A DNA stretch of 7,661 nt from Planococcaceae bacterium UBA3370 (GCA_002360295.1 DEQI01000206.1:1-7661), one strand, 5' to 3'. Shown: positions 1 to 6,718, counted from the stretch's first letter. Program-made: numbers and translations. Notes: generated by a model from the letters alone, not told the origin.

Positions 1-84
1 GATTTTATGGAAAAGCGCAATTTAATTAAAGTCGATATTCAGTATGGTAATATTGGACGTCCGATTAACCAATACTTTCTATAA
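1..84 (+). CDS. 3' end of an unidentified gene
   Basis: An open frame enters from the left edge in frame 1 and ends at a TAA at 82-84. The visible 27 residues finish with IGRPINQYFL and have mixed, soluble-protein character. I do not recognise the family from this tail. In B. subtilis the gene beside ispH is yqfO (Nif3-like), but this tail does not look like the Nif3 C-terminus as I know it, so I assign no function. It converges on ispH and is followed by a hairpin terminator at 179-227. It could also be a chance open frame, although an in-frame stop placed before a convergent terminator fits a real gene end. Confidence 0.5.
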   Translation, partial: DFMEKRNLIKVDIQYGNIGRPINQYFL

Positions 85-178
85 AATTCAGAAGTTAAGT
101 GTTCTTTTTTAGATGTAATACTTGAGGGATAGGTTTAGCTAATCATTAAACCAAGAAGGGCAATGCTTTCACCACAAG

Positions 179-227
179 AAAAGCAGATAACTTTGATGAA
201 TCACTTCACACAAAGTTACCTGCTTTT
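179..227. terminator. bidirectional intrinsic terminator between the upstream gene and ispH
   Basis: The arms at 179-195 and 211-227 are complementary over 17 bp with one A-C mismatch, around a 15-nt loop. The outer pairs are A/T runs, so either transcript ends its stem in a U-rich tract: CTGCTTTTT on the plus strand and CTGCTTTTC on the minus strand. It sits in the 187-bp gap between two convergent genes (plus-strand stop at 84, ispH stop at 272), where a shared terminator is expected. Confidence 0.8.
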
Positions 228-271
228 TAATCGGGTAATACAAAACAGCTTGGTAAAACCCTTTATATGGA

Positions 272-1240
272 TTAGTAAGGCAGAATTTTGTCGACTGGTT
301 TTGGTTCTTTAATTTTTGGTAAAATTTTATCCAGTGTAACCGTGCGAACGATTTCATGTGTGGCAGGGTCTGCTGGATCGTATTTTTCTAGGAAAGTAAT
401 AACTTCTTTAACAATCGGAGTTGGTGTTGACGCACCAGCTGTCACTGCAACCGTTTCTACACCTTCCAACCATTCTAGTTTAAGTTCACTAATATCAGCT
501 ATACGATAAGATGGAGTCCCAGCAATTTCAACAGATACTTGAGTTAAACGATTGGAGTTATTTGATTTTGGATCACCAACAACAATGAGTAAATCTGCAG
601 CACCTGCCTGATCTGCAACCGCTTCTTGTCGTACCTGTGTCGCTAAACAAATCTCTTTATGCACTTCAATTGTTGGGAATTTTTCTTGTAAGCTTTCCAT
701 TAGAAAGGCAACATCCCATTGACTCATTGTCGTTTGGTTTGTCACTAATATTTTATCGTTTGTTAAAGTTAAATTATCAATATCTTTTAACGATTGAACA
801 AGATGTACATGATCTGGTGCTACACCGATAGCACCTTCTGGCTCTGGATGTCCTTTTTTTCCGATATATATAATATCATAGCCTTGCGCCGATTTTTCAC
901 GGATTAAATCATGCGTGACAGTAACATCCGGACATGTGGCATCTATTGAAACAAGACCTTTTCGCTTTGCGATTTCACGTATTTCAGGTGATACACCATG
1001 AGCTGTAAAAATGACAGTTCCTTGCTCTACTTGTTCAATAATTTCTTTCCGGTTTTCGCCATCTAATGTAATAATGCCATCTTGTTCAAATGCGTCTGTT
1101 ACGTGTTTGTTATGGACTATCATGCCTAATATATAAATTGGTCTAGGTAATGTTTTATCCAACGCGGCATTTCGCGCAATGACCATTGCATCAACAACCC
1201 CATAGCAATAACCGCGTGGATTGATTTTTATAACTTGCAT
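272..1240 (-). CDS. ispH: 4-hydroxy-3-methylbut-2-enyl diphosphate reductase (IspH/LytB)
   Basis: This is the last enzyme of the MEP isoprenoid pathway. It reductively dehydrates HMBPP to IPP and DMAPP with a [4Fe-4S] cluster in the cytoplasm. The 322-residue product is a normal family length. Seen in the sequence: the three cluster cysteines C12 (RGYCYGV), C103 (DATCPD) and C198 (ICLATQ); substrate-site histidines H43, H81 and H131; the catalytic glutamate in HPEPEG (E133); the NQTT loop at 168-171; SNNSNRL at 226-232; and S271 in AGASTPT. The ATG is preceded by AAAGGAGC with a 7-nt spacer. A sigma-A-like promoter lies at 1271-1300, so the gene probably has its own transcript besides any read-through from yqfQ, 68 bp upstream. 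The C-terminus is Lys/Pro-rich and contains DKILP twice (304-308 and 317-321), a lineage-specific tail outside the catalytic fold. Confidence 0.97.
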   Translation of the reverse strand: MQVIKINPRGYCYGVVDAMVIARNAALDKTLPRPIYILGMIVHNKHVTDAFEQDGIITLDGENRKEIIEQVEQGTVIFTAHGVSPEIREIAKRKGLVSIDATCPDVTVTHDLIREKSAQGYDIIYIGKKGHPEPEGAIGVAPDHVHLVQSLKDIDNLTLTNDKILVTNQTTMSQWDVAFLMESLQEKFPTIEVHKEICLATQVRQEAVADQAGAADLLIVVGDPKSNNSNRLTQVSVEIAGTPSYRIADISELKLEWLEGVETVAVTAGASTPTPIVKEVITFLEKYDPADPATHEIVRTVTLDKILPKIKEPKPVDKILPY

Positions 1241-1270
1241 TGTTCAAGCTCCTTTCGCTTCACTGCCCCC

Positions 1271-1300
1271 ATTATAGCAAAAGGAATACAGTGAATACAA
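1271..1300 (-). promoter_or_regulatory. sigma-A-like promoter for ispH
   Basis: On the minus strand a consensus -10 hexamer TATAAT (1271-1276) is preceded, after 18 bp, by TTGTAT (1295-1300). It lies entirely in the 68-bp gap between yqfQ and ispH and would give a leader of roughly 20-25 nt that includes the ribosome binding site. The perfect -10 and near-ideal spacing make this the best promoter in the window. Confidence 0.65.
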
Positions 1301-1308
1301 AAGAACGT

Positions 1309-1869
1309 TTAGAAAATATCGAGTGGTGGCTGGTATATTCGTGGAATGGATGGTTTTGTCGTTAGTTCAACACGTTTTTTAGGCTTTCTATTGTCACGAA
1401 CATTAAAAGATTCTCCATCGTCTTCAAAATTAAACGATTCTCTCATATTGCGAGATTCTCTTGGATCACGAATTGTAGTCGATTCAGATTCATCAGATGA
1501 ATTAGAAAAGCCTCGATACATTCTCCAAAGAGCAGGCAAATTTTTAATCATAGGTGCAGCCTGTTGTACATACGGAGTGAATTTTTGGGCAGTGTTCATA
1601 AATGAATTGGCTGTTTGTAAAAATGAGTCCAGCCTCGGCATAGCTGCAGCACCACCTGCAGTTGGTGCGCCTCCTCCTAGGGTCGGAATGGCTGCTCTAA
1701 GTGCTTGCATTGGGCCAGCTGTTGGTATAGGTCCAGACATAGGCCCAGGTCCAGGCATTGGCATTCTTGGCATAAAACTAGGTGCGCGCATGAATGGGGA
1801 AAACCCACCTGGCATCATCTGATAGGGATTCATTGGATAGGGACCAGGGTAAAAACTAAATGGACGCAT
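1309..1869 (-). CDS. yqfQ: YqfQ/VrrA-family protein, proline- and methionine-rich, spore-associated family
   Basis: The 186-residue product has three parts. The N-terminus (about 1-75) is rich in Pro, Met, Gly and Phe, with short PMPGPGPMSGP-type repeats. A conserved core (about 81-121) runs from DSFLQTANSF through TPYVQQAAPMIKNLPALWRMYRGF and is the recognisable YqfQ signature. The tail is charged and low-complexity (RDPRESRN, DDGESFNVRD) and ends in PRIYQPPLDIF. The family is known in Bacillus as YqfQ; VrrA of B. anthracis is the relative whose repeats are used for strain typing. Its biochemical role is not established. The ATG at 1869 is chosen because AAAGGAGA (1875-1882) stands 5 nt before it. 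An upstream in-frame GTG at 1890 would add seven residues (MRRKEKF) but would place the ribosome binding site inside the coding sequence. Position next to ispH and divergent from cshB matches B. subtilis. No signal peptide or membrane segment is visible. Confidence 0.85.
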   Translation of the reverse strand: MRPFSFYPGPYPMNPYQMMPGGFSPFMRAPSFMPRMPMPGPGPMSGPIPTAGPMQALRAAIPTLGGGAPTAGGAAAMPRLDSFLQTANSFMNTAQKFTPYVQQAAPMIKNLPALWRMYRGFSNSSDESESTTIRDPRESRNMRESFNFEDDGESFNVRDNRKPKKRVELTTKPSIPRIYQPPLDIF

Positions 1870-1874
1870 AAACT

Positions 1875-1882
1875 TCTCCTTT
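1875..1882 (-). promoter_or_regulatory. ribosome binding site that fixes the yqfQ start
   Basis: AAAGGAGA on the minus strand, 5 nt before the ATG at 1869. It lies downstream of the alternative GTG at 1890, so it can only serve the ATG. No comparable purine run stands at the right distance before the GTG. Confidence 0.75.
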
Positions 1883-1923
1883 CTTCGCACAGTTACTATT
1901 TATAGCTAAGTGGAATTTCTTAT

Positions 1924-1951
1924 TATAATATGCAGAATAGTGCCTAATCGT
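1924..1951 (-). promoter_or_regulatory. possible mother-cell (sigma-K type) sporulation promoter for yqfQ
   Basis: On the minus strand an AC dinucleotide (1950-1951) is followed by 17 nt and then CATATTATA (1924-1932). This agrees with the sigma-K pattern AC-N16/17-CATANNNTA. The start point would be near 1917, giving a leader of about 48 nt before the yqfQ ATG. The same DNA also contains TATAAT on the minus strand, so a sigma-A reading is possible, but I see no good -35 at 17 bp for it. In AT-rich DNA such a match may be chance. Confidence 0.4.
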
Positions 1952-2053
1952 TCAATTAAGGAAATGTCTGTATAAAGAATGGATAAATATCGGTAAAATT
2001 AATTATAAATAATAGATCAAACATTGTGGAAATATACGTTATGGCATGAATCG

Positions 2054-2062
2054 TGTTACAAT
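2054..2062 (+). promoter_or_regulatory. extended -10 promoter for cshB-nfo
   Basis: TGTTACAAT is a TGn extended -10 (TG at 2054-2055, TACAAT at 2057-2062). It is 26 nt before the cshB start codon and just upstream of a strong ribosome binding site, TAGGAGGT, which stands 7 nt before the ATG. No convincing -35 hexamer lies at 16-18 bp, which is tolerated with an extended -10. The short leader leaves little room for a cold-shock 5' UTR element. Confidence 0.5.
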
Positions 2063-2088
2063 AGGAAAGATGTTAGGAGGTACGAATA

Positions 2089-3390
2089 ATGTCGAAATAT
2101 ACAGATTATCAATTCAAGCCATTTTTGAAGGACGCTATTGCAAAACTTGGCTTTACTGAACCGACACCAATTCAAAAGGAAATCATTCCACTTATATTAA
2201 AAGGGAAAAGTGCAATCGGACAAGCACATACAGGTACGGGAAAAACACATAGTTTTTTATTACCAATTGTACAACGAGTTGATGAAACAAAACAAGAAGT
2301 ACAAGCAGTTATTACATCCCCAACTCGTGAACTTGCCCAGCAAATTTTTGATGCACTAAACCAATTAATAGAGAATACAGGTGTACAAGCAAAATTATTT
2401 ATAGGTGGGACGGACAAACAGCGGTCTATCGATAAATTAAAAACACAACCACAAATTGTTGTAGGGACACCAGGTCGAATTAATGACTTAGTGAAAGAGA
2501 ATGCGTTACTTGTCCATACGGCAAATATTCTAGTAATAGATGAAGCCGATTTAGCGTTTGATATGGGCTTTATCGAGGATATTGATGGTTTCGCAAGCCA
2601 TATGCCTGAAAATCTAGAGATGTATGTATTTTCCGCGACGATTCCGGAGCGTTTACAACCATTCTTGAAAAAATATATGGAGTCACCAGTCCATATTCAA
2701 ATGAATGATAAGCGACCAGTAGCTGAAAATATAGACTTTGTATTAGTTCCTATTCGCTCTAAATCTCGAAACGCAAGATTATTAGATGTTGTAAAAGGGA
2801 TTAATCCGTTTTTAGCTGTTATTTTCTGTAATACTAGAAAAACAGCTGAGCAGGTAGCATCATTCTTAGCTGAAAATGGTGTACGTGCAGGTCAAATTCA
2901 TGGTGATTTATCGCCACGTGACCGTAAAAAAATGATGAAGCAAATCCGTGATTTAGAATTCCAATATATTGTGGCGACAGACCTTGCTGCTCGCGGTATT
3001 GATATTCAAGGTATTTCACATGTCATCAACTATGAAATTCCTGACGATTTAGAATTCTTTATCCATCGTGTAGGACGTACTGCGCGTGCTGGTAATAAAG
3101 GAACAGCAATTACATTATTCCAGCCTGAGGATGAAGATGCTTTAGCACGTGTTGAAAAAATGGGCATTCCTTTCGAACAAAAAGATATAAAAAATGGGGA
3201 ATGGATCGATTTAAAGGATCGCCATCAACGTAAAAATCGTGTGAAACAAGAAAACGAAATTGATGCAAAAGCAAAAGCCATGGTACGTAAGCCGAAAAAA
3301 GTAAAACCAGGCTATAAACGTAATATGAAATGGGAAATGGAAAAAATTAAGAAACGCGAACGTAGATTAAAAAATCGCGGAAAAAAATAG
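2089..3390 (+). CDS. cshB: DEAD-box ATP-dependent RNA helicase CshB
   Basis: A 433-residue superfamily 2 RNA helicase with all core motifs in order: Q motif (FTEPTPIQ, 22-29), motif I AHTGTGKT (46-53), Ia PTREL (78-82), Ib TPGR (127-130), II DEAD (151-154), III SAT (182-184), [10 protein letters not shown] (243-250), [12 protein letters not shown] (295-305) and [10 protein letters not shown] (326-333). The last 50 or so residues are Lys/Arg-rich and end in NRGKK, a basic tail typical of this family that binds RNA outside the helicase core. In B. subtilis the orthologue (YqfR) unwinds structured RNA and is linked to cold adaptation and ribosome or mRNA handling. It sits in the conserved slot between yqfQ and nfo. 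TAGGAGGT stands 7 nt before the ATG. nfo begins only 14 nt after its stop, so the two are one transcript. Confidence 0.95.
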   Translation: MSKYTDYQFKPFLKDAIAKLGFTEPTPIQKEIIPLILKGKSAIGQAHTGTGKTHSFLLPIVQRVDETKQEVQAVITSPTRELAQQIFDALNQLIENTGVQAKLFIGGTDKQRSIDKLKTQPQIVVGTPGRINDLVKENALLVHTANILVIDEADLAFDMGFIEDIDGFASHMPENLEMYVFSATIPERLQPFLKKYMESPVHIQMNDKRPVAENIDFVLVPIRSKSRNARLLDVVKGINPFLAVIFCNTRKTAEQVASFLAENGVRAGQIHGDLSPRDRKKMMKQIRDLEFQYIVATDLAARGIDIQGISHVINYEIPDDLEFFIHRVGRTARAGNKGTAITLFQPEDEDALARVEKMGIPFEQKDIKNGEWIDLKDRHQRKNRVKQENEIDAKAKAMVRKPKKVKPGYKRNMKWEMEKIKKRERRLKNRGKK

Positions 3391-3404
3391 GGGGATATAC
3401 CAGA

Positions 3405-4292
3405 ATGTTGCTAGGTTCACACGTATCAATGAATGGCAAAAAGATGCTGCTTGGCGCCAGTGAAGAAGCGTTTAGTTATGGTGCAAACACATTTATGATT
3501 TATACAGGTGCACCGCAAAATACGCGTAGAAAACCTATTGCAGAGCTAAATATAATGAATGGTTTACTGCATATGAAAGAGAACGGTTTAAGTAATATCG
3601 TTGTACATGCACCATACATTATCAATTTAGCCAATACAACAAAGCCTGAAACGTTTCAATTAGGTGTCGATTTCTTACAAGAAGAAATTAAGCGCACTGC
3701 AGCTTTAGAGGCAACACAAATTGTCCTTCATCCAGGAGCTCACGTAGGTGCTGGTGCAGAAGCGGGTATTGCTAAAATTGTAGAAGGCTTGAATGAAGTA
3801 TTATCTCAAGACTATCCAGTACAAATCGCACTTGAAACAATGGCTGGAAAAGGCAGTGAATGCGGCCGTACGTTTGATGAAATAGCTAAAATTATCGATG
3901 GCGTAACAAATAATGAGCGTCTTTCTGTATGCTTTGATACTTGTCACGTTCATGATGCGGGATACAATATTGTAGAAGATTTTGATGGCGTACTAAATGA
4001 ATTTGATAAAATTATTGGTATCGATCGTTTAAAAGTACTTCATATCAATGATTCTAAAAATGTACGTGGTGCAGCTAAAGACCGTCACGAAAATATCGGC
4101 TTTGGTGAAATTGGCTTTGATGCGCTTAAATATATCGTACATCATGATCAATTAATGCATATTCCTAAAATATTAGAAACGCCTTTCGTTGGTCCAGATG
4201 CGAAAACGAAAAAGGCACCTTATTTACATGAAATTGCGATGTTGCGTGAAGGTGAATTTAAACCAGAACTAATAGATGCAATGCGTGAATAA
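3405..4292 (+). CDS. nfo: endonuclease IV, AP endonuclease of base excision repair
   Basis: A 295-residue TIM-barrel enzyme that cleaves 5' of abasic sites and removes 3' blocking groups, using three zinc ions. All expected metal ligands are visible: H68 (VVHAPY), H109 (VLHPGAH), E144 (ALETMAGKG), D178 and H181 ([11 protein letters not shown]), H213 (LHINDSK), D226 and H228 (DRHENIG) and E258 (ILETP). The length is typical of the Firmicute form, so it looks fully functional. It follows cshB after 14 nt, with AGGGGGAT overlapping the cshB stop as ribosome binding site, indicating co-transcription. The same gene order is known in B. subtilis (yqfR-yqfS). A strong terminator 18 bp after the stop ends the transcript. 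What follows is not the usual conserved chromosomal neighbour but accessory DNA. Confidence 0.96.
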   Translation: MLLGSHVSMNGKKMLLGASEEAFSYGANTFMIYTGAPQNTRRKPIAELNIMNGLLHMKENGLSNIVVHAPYIINLANTTKPETFQLGVDFLQEEIKRTAALEATQIVLHPGAHVGAGAEAGIAKIVEGLNEVLSQDYPVQIALETMAGKGSECGRTFDEIAKIIDGVTNNERLSVCFDTCHVHDAGYNIVEDFDGVLNEFDKIIGIDRLKVLHINDSKNVRGAAKDRHENIGFGEIGFDALKYIVHHDQLMHIPKILETPFVGPDAKTKKAPYLHEIAMLREGEFKPELIDAMRE

Positions 4293-4310
4293 AAAATAAT
4301 ACTATAAATT

Positions 4311-4350
4311 AGCAGTACAAACTACTATCTATGTTTGTACTGCTTTTTTT
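4311..4350 (+). terminator. intrinsic terminator of the cshB-nfo operon
   Basis: A perfect 12-bp stem (4311-4322 with 4333-4344), AGCAGTACAAAC against GTTTGTACTGCT, closes a 10-nt loop and runs directly into seven Ts (4344-4350). It lies 18 bp after the nfo stop. Confidence 0.93.
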
Positions 4351-4360
4351 ATGTTAGAAA

Positions 4361-4440
4361 GCTAGCTGTTGCACCCATCCCTTAAAGGGCGATTCTACCC
4401 CAATCGAAAGCGGAAAAGATGCTTAGTTTAAGTTGTAGTT
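4361..4440. other. unexplained non-coding segment after the nfo terminator
   Basis: This GC-richer patch in AT-rich surroundings contains the palindrome CCCTTAAAGGG (4379-4389), directly followed by a small hairpin, CGATT/AATCG (4390-4406). I see no gene with a start signal. On the minus strand one frame is open from this patch leftward to a stop near 4355, but it lacks a start codon and a ribosome binding site, so it could be a degraded end of a mobile or transposed gene. It may also be a dispersed intergenic repeat. The rest of the gap to 4641 is AT-rich and holds only a weak hairpin and a possible promoter. Confidence 0.3.
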
Positions 4441-4457
4441 TTACAAAAAAGATAATT

Positions 4458-4490
4458 AAAAAATACTGTGTTGATATGCAGTGATTTTTT
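4458..4490. other. A/T-flanked hairpin in the gap before the DDBH2 gene
   Basis: AAAAAATACTG (4458-4468) pairs with CAGTGATTTTTT (4479-4490), with one bulged G and a 10-nt loop. The G/C content of the stem is low. It resembles a weak bidirectional terminator, but only the left arm's A run and the right arm's T run support that, and there is no adjacent gene end for it to serve. Confidence 0.3.
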
Positions 4491-4545
4491 GTACAACAAA
4501 CTGGTCAGATTGCAGAGCTAAAATTTAAACTAAATTGGTTATTTA

Positions 4546-4554
4546 TGTTAAAAT
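4546..4554 (+). promoter_or_regulatory. possible extended -10 promoter for the DDBH2 gene
   Basis: TGTTAAAAT reads as a TGn extended -10 (TAAAAT at 4549-4554), about 88 nt before the GTG start. The best -35 candidate, TTAAAC (4525-4530), is 18 bp upstream but is a poor match. It is the most plausible promoter in this gap, though AT-rich DNA makes such matches common. Confidence 0.3.
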
Positions 4555-4624
4555 TCAATTGTGTATGTGAAATAATGTACTTAAACTATTGCAGCAGATT
4601 AGTTGAATAACAACAATCTTTTAG

Positions 4625-4812
4625 AAAAGGGGTGAAATGGAGTGAGTAAAGATAAAAAACGATATAAAAAATCCTACTATTTAGCAAAACATAGACAAAA
4701 AAACGAAGAACATTCTAAAGAAATAAACGAAATGACAATAAAGGAATGGCGAAAAAAACATGAAGAAAAAGCTAAAAAAGGGGTGAAGAAAAATAAAAAA
4801 CGATATAAGAAA
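4625..4812 (+). repeat. internal duplication of the translation-start region
   Basis: AAAAGGGGTGAA occurs at 4625-4636 (the ribosome binding site) and again at 4776-4787 inside the gene. Each copy is followed by the identical 16-mer ATAAAAAACGATATAA (4652-4667 and 4793-4808), although the gap between the two blocks is 15 nt in the first copy and 5 nt in the second. The second copy encodes GVKKNKKRYKK and includes an in-frame GTG. This explains the duplicated KKRYKK in the protein. Low-complexity A-rich sequence could inflate the similarity. Confidence 0.5.
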
Positions 4813-5220
4813 AAAAGTAACAAAGTAATACACGGCACGACTGCTGAAGAACGATTTAAAGAAATTCACGGAGCAACAATTGAGGAATGGAATGCAAAAA
4901 AAGAAGAAGAGTTTATAACTAAAACAGGAATGAGTTACGACGAATGGTATATAAAACAGGTTAATTCTTTAACACCAATTGATTATCTTAAAAATTATAA
5001 TGGTGCTGTTTCTCAGGATGATGTAGAACTAGTGAAGGATTTACAAAAATTAGGATTAAATGATGGTGTGATAATTGTATTACTGGATTATGTGGGAATT
5101 GTTAGTGAAATTGGCTTTATTCACTCGTTGGTAAAAGAAATGGGTGAAAGTTGGCTTAAGAAAAATGTCTTAACTATTGAAAGTGCAATAGCCTTTGTTA
5201 GGGAAGAATGGAAGAACTAA
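4642..5220 (+). CDS. basic repeat protein with a C-terminal DnaB/DnaD-like (DDBH2) domain
   Basis: The 192-residue product has two halves. Residues 1-107 are highly charged and Lys-rich, with a duplicated KKRYKK (5-10 and 52-57) and a degenerate repeat built on G-x-[TS]-x-x-E-[WR]: MTIKEW (31-36), GTTAEER (65-71), GATIEEW (77-83) and GMSYDEW (96-102). Residues 110-190 begin LTPIDYLKNYNG and continue through VELVKDLQKLGLNDGVI, LLDY and ESWLKKNVLTIESAI. From memory this matches the DDBH2 (DnaB_2) domain of the Firmicute replication initiators DnaB and DnaD, which binds DNA and helps load the replicative helicase. The winged-helix DDBH1 domain of those proteins is absent, so this is not dnaB or dnaD itself. 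The start is GTG, with AAAAGGGGTG ending 7 nt upstream; the nearby ATG at 4637 meets a stop after one further codon. A role in replication, DNA binding or an accessory element is inference. Confidence 0.75.
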   Translation: MSKDKKRYKKSYYLAKHRQKNEEHSKEINEMTIKEWRKKHEEKAKKGVKKNKKRYKKKSNKVIHGTTAEERFKEIHGATIEEWNAKKEEEFITKTGMSYDEWYIKQVNSLTPIDYLKNYNGAVSQDDVELVKDLQKLGLNDGVIIVLLDYVGIVSEIGFIHSLVKEMGESWLKKNVLTIESAIAFVREEWKN

Positions 5221-5324
5221 AGTCTTTTAAACAAATATTAAATGATCTATGCACCTAGCAGATCCAACTTGAATTTGCTGGTTCATCAGCTGGTGACCTA
5301 GTAGAAATAATAAATTTTATTTAA
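5208..5324 (+). pseudogene. possible remnant of a small gene interrupted by a TAG
   Basis: Starting at ATG 5208, inside the last codons of the DDBH2 gene in another frame, a reading runs MEELKSFKQILNDLCT, meets TAG at 5256-5258, then continues in the same frame as QIQLEFAGSSAGDLVE to a TAA at 5322-5324. Both halves have protein-like composition, and a single base change would join them. There is no well-placed ribosome binding site and I recognise no family. It may be chance, or the C-terminal stub of a gene lost by deletion. Confidence 0.22.
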
Positions 5325-5367
5325 GATTAATGATTATAAACAAAATTAGTATTTAAGAGAGGGAAAT

Positions 5368-6141
5368 ATGCTAGCTGAAATTAAAGGTAAAATAAGCAAA
5401 TCTGGTTCAAATTTAAAAGAACGTTTAGAAGATAATTTAACTGGAAATGTATTTGGTGTATTACGCTATATATCCTTTTCAACTGTACTTGGAGAAATAT
5501 TTTCGAATGGTGTATATCCCAATTCTGTTGGTGTAGAGTTTAAGAAAATCAACAGTGATTTTTGGGCTGATAAAATTCAGTTTTGGCCATATGATCCTGA
5601 AGGTGAAATAGACATACTCATCGAATTCGAAGAAATAATAGTGGGGATAGAAGTGAAATATAAAAGCGGTTTGTCTTCTGATGATGAGGTTTCAAATGCA
5701 GTAAGTGATGAACATCAGGTAGAAAAAGAAAAAAGTATTAACCAATTAGCTAGAGAGTCTCGAATTGTATCTATGAAAGGTAGAAACAAAAAGAAAATCT
5801 TATTATTTATCGCAGATCGCCAATATTGTAAAGATGTATACTCAGATGTTGTAAATAGAAATATTTTAGAGAAAGACGTAGCATTTGGGTACATCTCATG
5901 GCAAGAGATCTTAGTGCAATTTAAAAAACTATCTCTTATAAATCAGTTTCATCAACTAATTTTAAAAGATACGATAGCTCTTTTAAAACGTAAAGGATTT
6001 GAGGATTTTACATCTATGAATGTAGATCTTACAATACCAATTGATGCCAATGATTATTTTAGATTTCATGTTGAAAATAAGCCCAAAATAGATTTCCAAT
6101 CACAATTAACGATAAACGGAGGACAATATTATGAGTTCTAG
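5368..6141 (+). CDS. PD-(D/E)XK nuclease superfamily protein
   Basis: A 257-residue soluble protein. An N-terminal helix carries a conserved-looking KERLEDNLTGNVFGVLRYIS segment (17-36), which is familiar at the start of several uncharacterised PD-(D/E)XK families. The catalytic core follows: GEIDILIEFEE (79-89) with E80 and D82, then a strand with IEVKYKSG (94-101) supplying E95 and K97, then a helix with INQLARES (124-131) whose Q126 would fit the downstream glutamine of this fold. A further strand KKILLFIADR (142-151) and YISWQEI (175-181) complete the alpha/beta fold. This predicts a metal-dependent nuclease with an intact active site. The substrate is unknown and no specificity or helicase domain is attached. 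AGAGGG stands 4 nt before the ATG. It overlaps the next gene by 11 nt, so they form one translational unit. Such orphan nucleases often belong to defence or restriction modules; that role is inferred. Confidence 0.75.
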   Translation: MLAEIKGKISKSGSNLKERLEDNLTGNVFGVLRYISFSTVLGEIFSNGVYPNSVGVEFKKINSDFWADKIQFWPYDPEGEIDILIEFEEIIVGIEVKYKSGLSSDDEVSNAVSDEHQVEKEKSINQLARESRIVSMKGRNKKKILLFIADRQYCKDVYSDVVNRNILEKDVAFGYISWQEILVQFKKLSLINQFHQLILKDTIALLKRKGFEDFTSMNVDLTIPIDANDYFRFHVENKPKIDFQSQLTINGGQYYEF

Positions 6142-6718
6142 TGAAAACATTCGAAATGCATTCCATGTTGTCTATCAAACATATGAAAATATACAAAAAC
6201 TTATGGATTACTGTAAAACGATATCGAATGATAAAAGCAATTATATAAATGTAGTTGACAAATTTTTACGTTACAAATCGGATAATGATATAGCTGGTTG
6301 GTATATTCAAGATTTTATCATTCTATTCCAAAATAAAAATGATGCTGAACTAGATAATGAATGGCGAGAGGGTCCAATATATGTTATGGAAATTGAATTA
6401 TATAATTCAAATGTAGAATTTGAAAGTATGAAAGATATGCCATGCGTACACCTTTCAAAATTCGAATATAAAACGATAGAGGAATGGGATAAAGGAGCCT
6501 CACCTTCCGAACATTGGGGATTTTACTATCCACTTCGAGATTATGATTCTATGCACATACAAGAAGAGAATGGGATTTTACATATCAAGCCACTTAATGA
6601 AAAAGCGAGTGCAAGATATTGGGAGGTAGAGAAAGTAACTAGTAAACGCATTCCACTTGTTGAAATAACAGCAGATAATATTGTGGAAAAGGTATTCAAA
6701 ACATTCGATATATTATAA
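6131..6718 (+). CDS. protein of unknown function coupled to the PD-(D/E)XK nuclease
   Basis: A 195-residue, acidic, soluble-looking protein without signal peptide or membrane segments. I do not recognise the family. The N-terminal third (about 1-65) looks helical (NIRNAFHVVYQTYENIQKLM). The middle is probably beta-rich and rich in aromatic residues: GWYIQDFIILF (56-66), GPIYVMEIELY (81-91), EHWGFYYPLRDY (127-138). It then has IPLVEITADNIVEKVF (174-189) towards the end. No catalytic motif is evident. GGAGGA (6118-6123) stands 7 nt before the ATG and lies inside the nuclease gene, whose stop is 11 nt downstream of this start. That overlap implies coordinated, near-stoichiometric synthesis, which suggests a complex subunit, regulator or immunity partner of the nuclease. 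No terminator with a T run follows; a 7-bp inverted repeat at 6730-6755 lacks one. Confidence 0.7.
   Translation: MSSSENIRNAFHVVYQTYENIQKLMDYCKTISNDKSNYINVVDKFLRYKSDNDIAGWYIQDFIILFQNKNDAELDNEWREGPIYVMEIELYNSNVEFESMKDMPCVHLSKFEYKTIEEWDKGASPSEHWGFYYPLRDYDSMHIQEENGILHIKPLNEKASARYWEVEKVTSKRIPLVEITADNIVEKVFKTFDIL

Noticed and set aside
169..357. 62-codon minus-strand open frame across the terminator and the end of ispH
   Set aside because: It overlaps the terminator hairpin and the ispH coding end in another frame and has no family-like features.
637..831. plus-strand open frame inside ispH
   Set aside because: Antisense to a gene with a complete set of catalytic residues; no independent support.
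1346..1822. 158-codon plus-strand open frame opposite yqfQ
   Set aside because: It is the antisense shadow of the Pro/Gly-rich yqfQ sequence; yqfQ on the minus strand has the ribosome binding site and the family core.
4681..4869. 62-codon minus-strand Phe-rich open frame
   Set aside because: It is the complement of the Lys-rich N-terminus of the DDBH2 gene (AAA read as TTT), so its apparent membrane character is an artefact.
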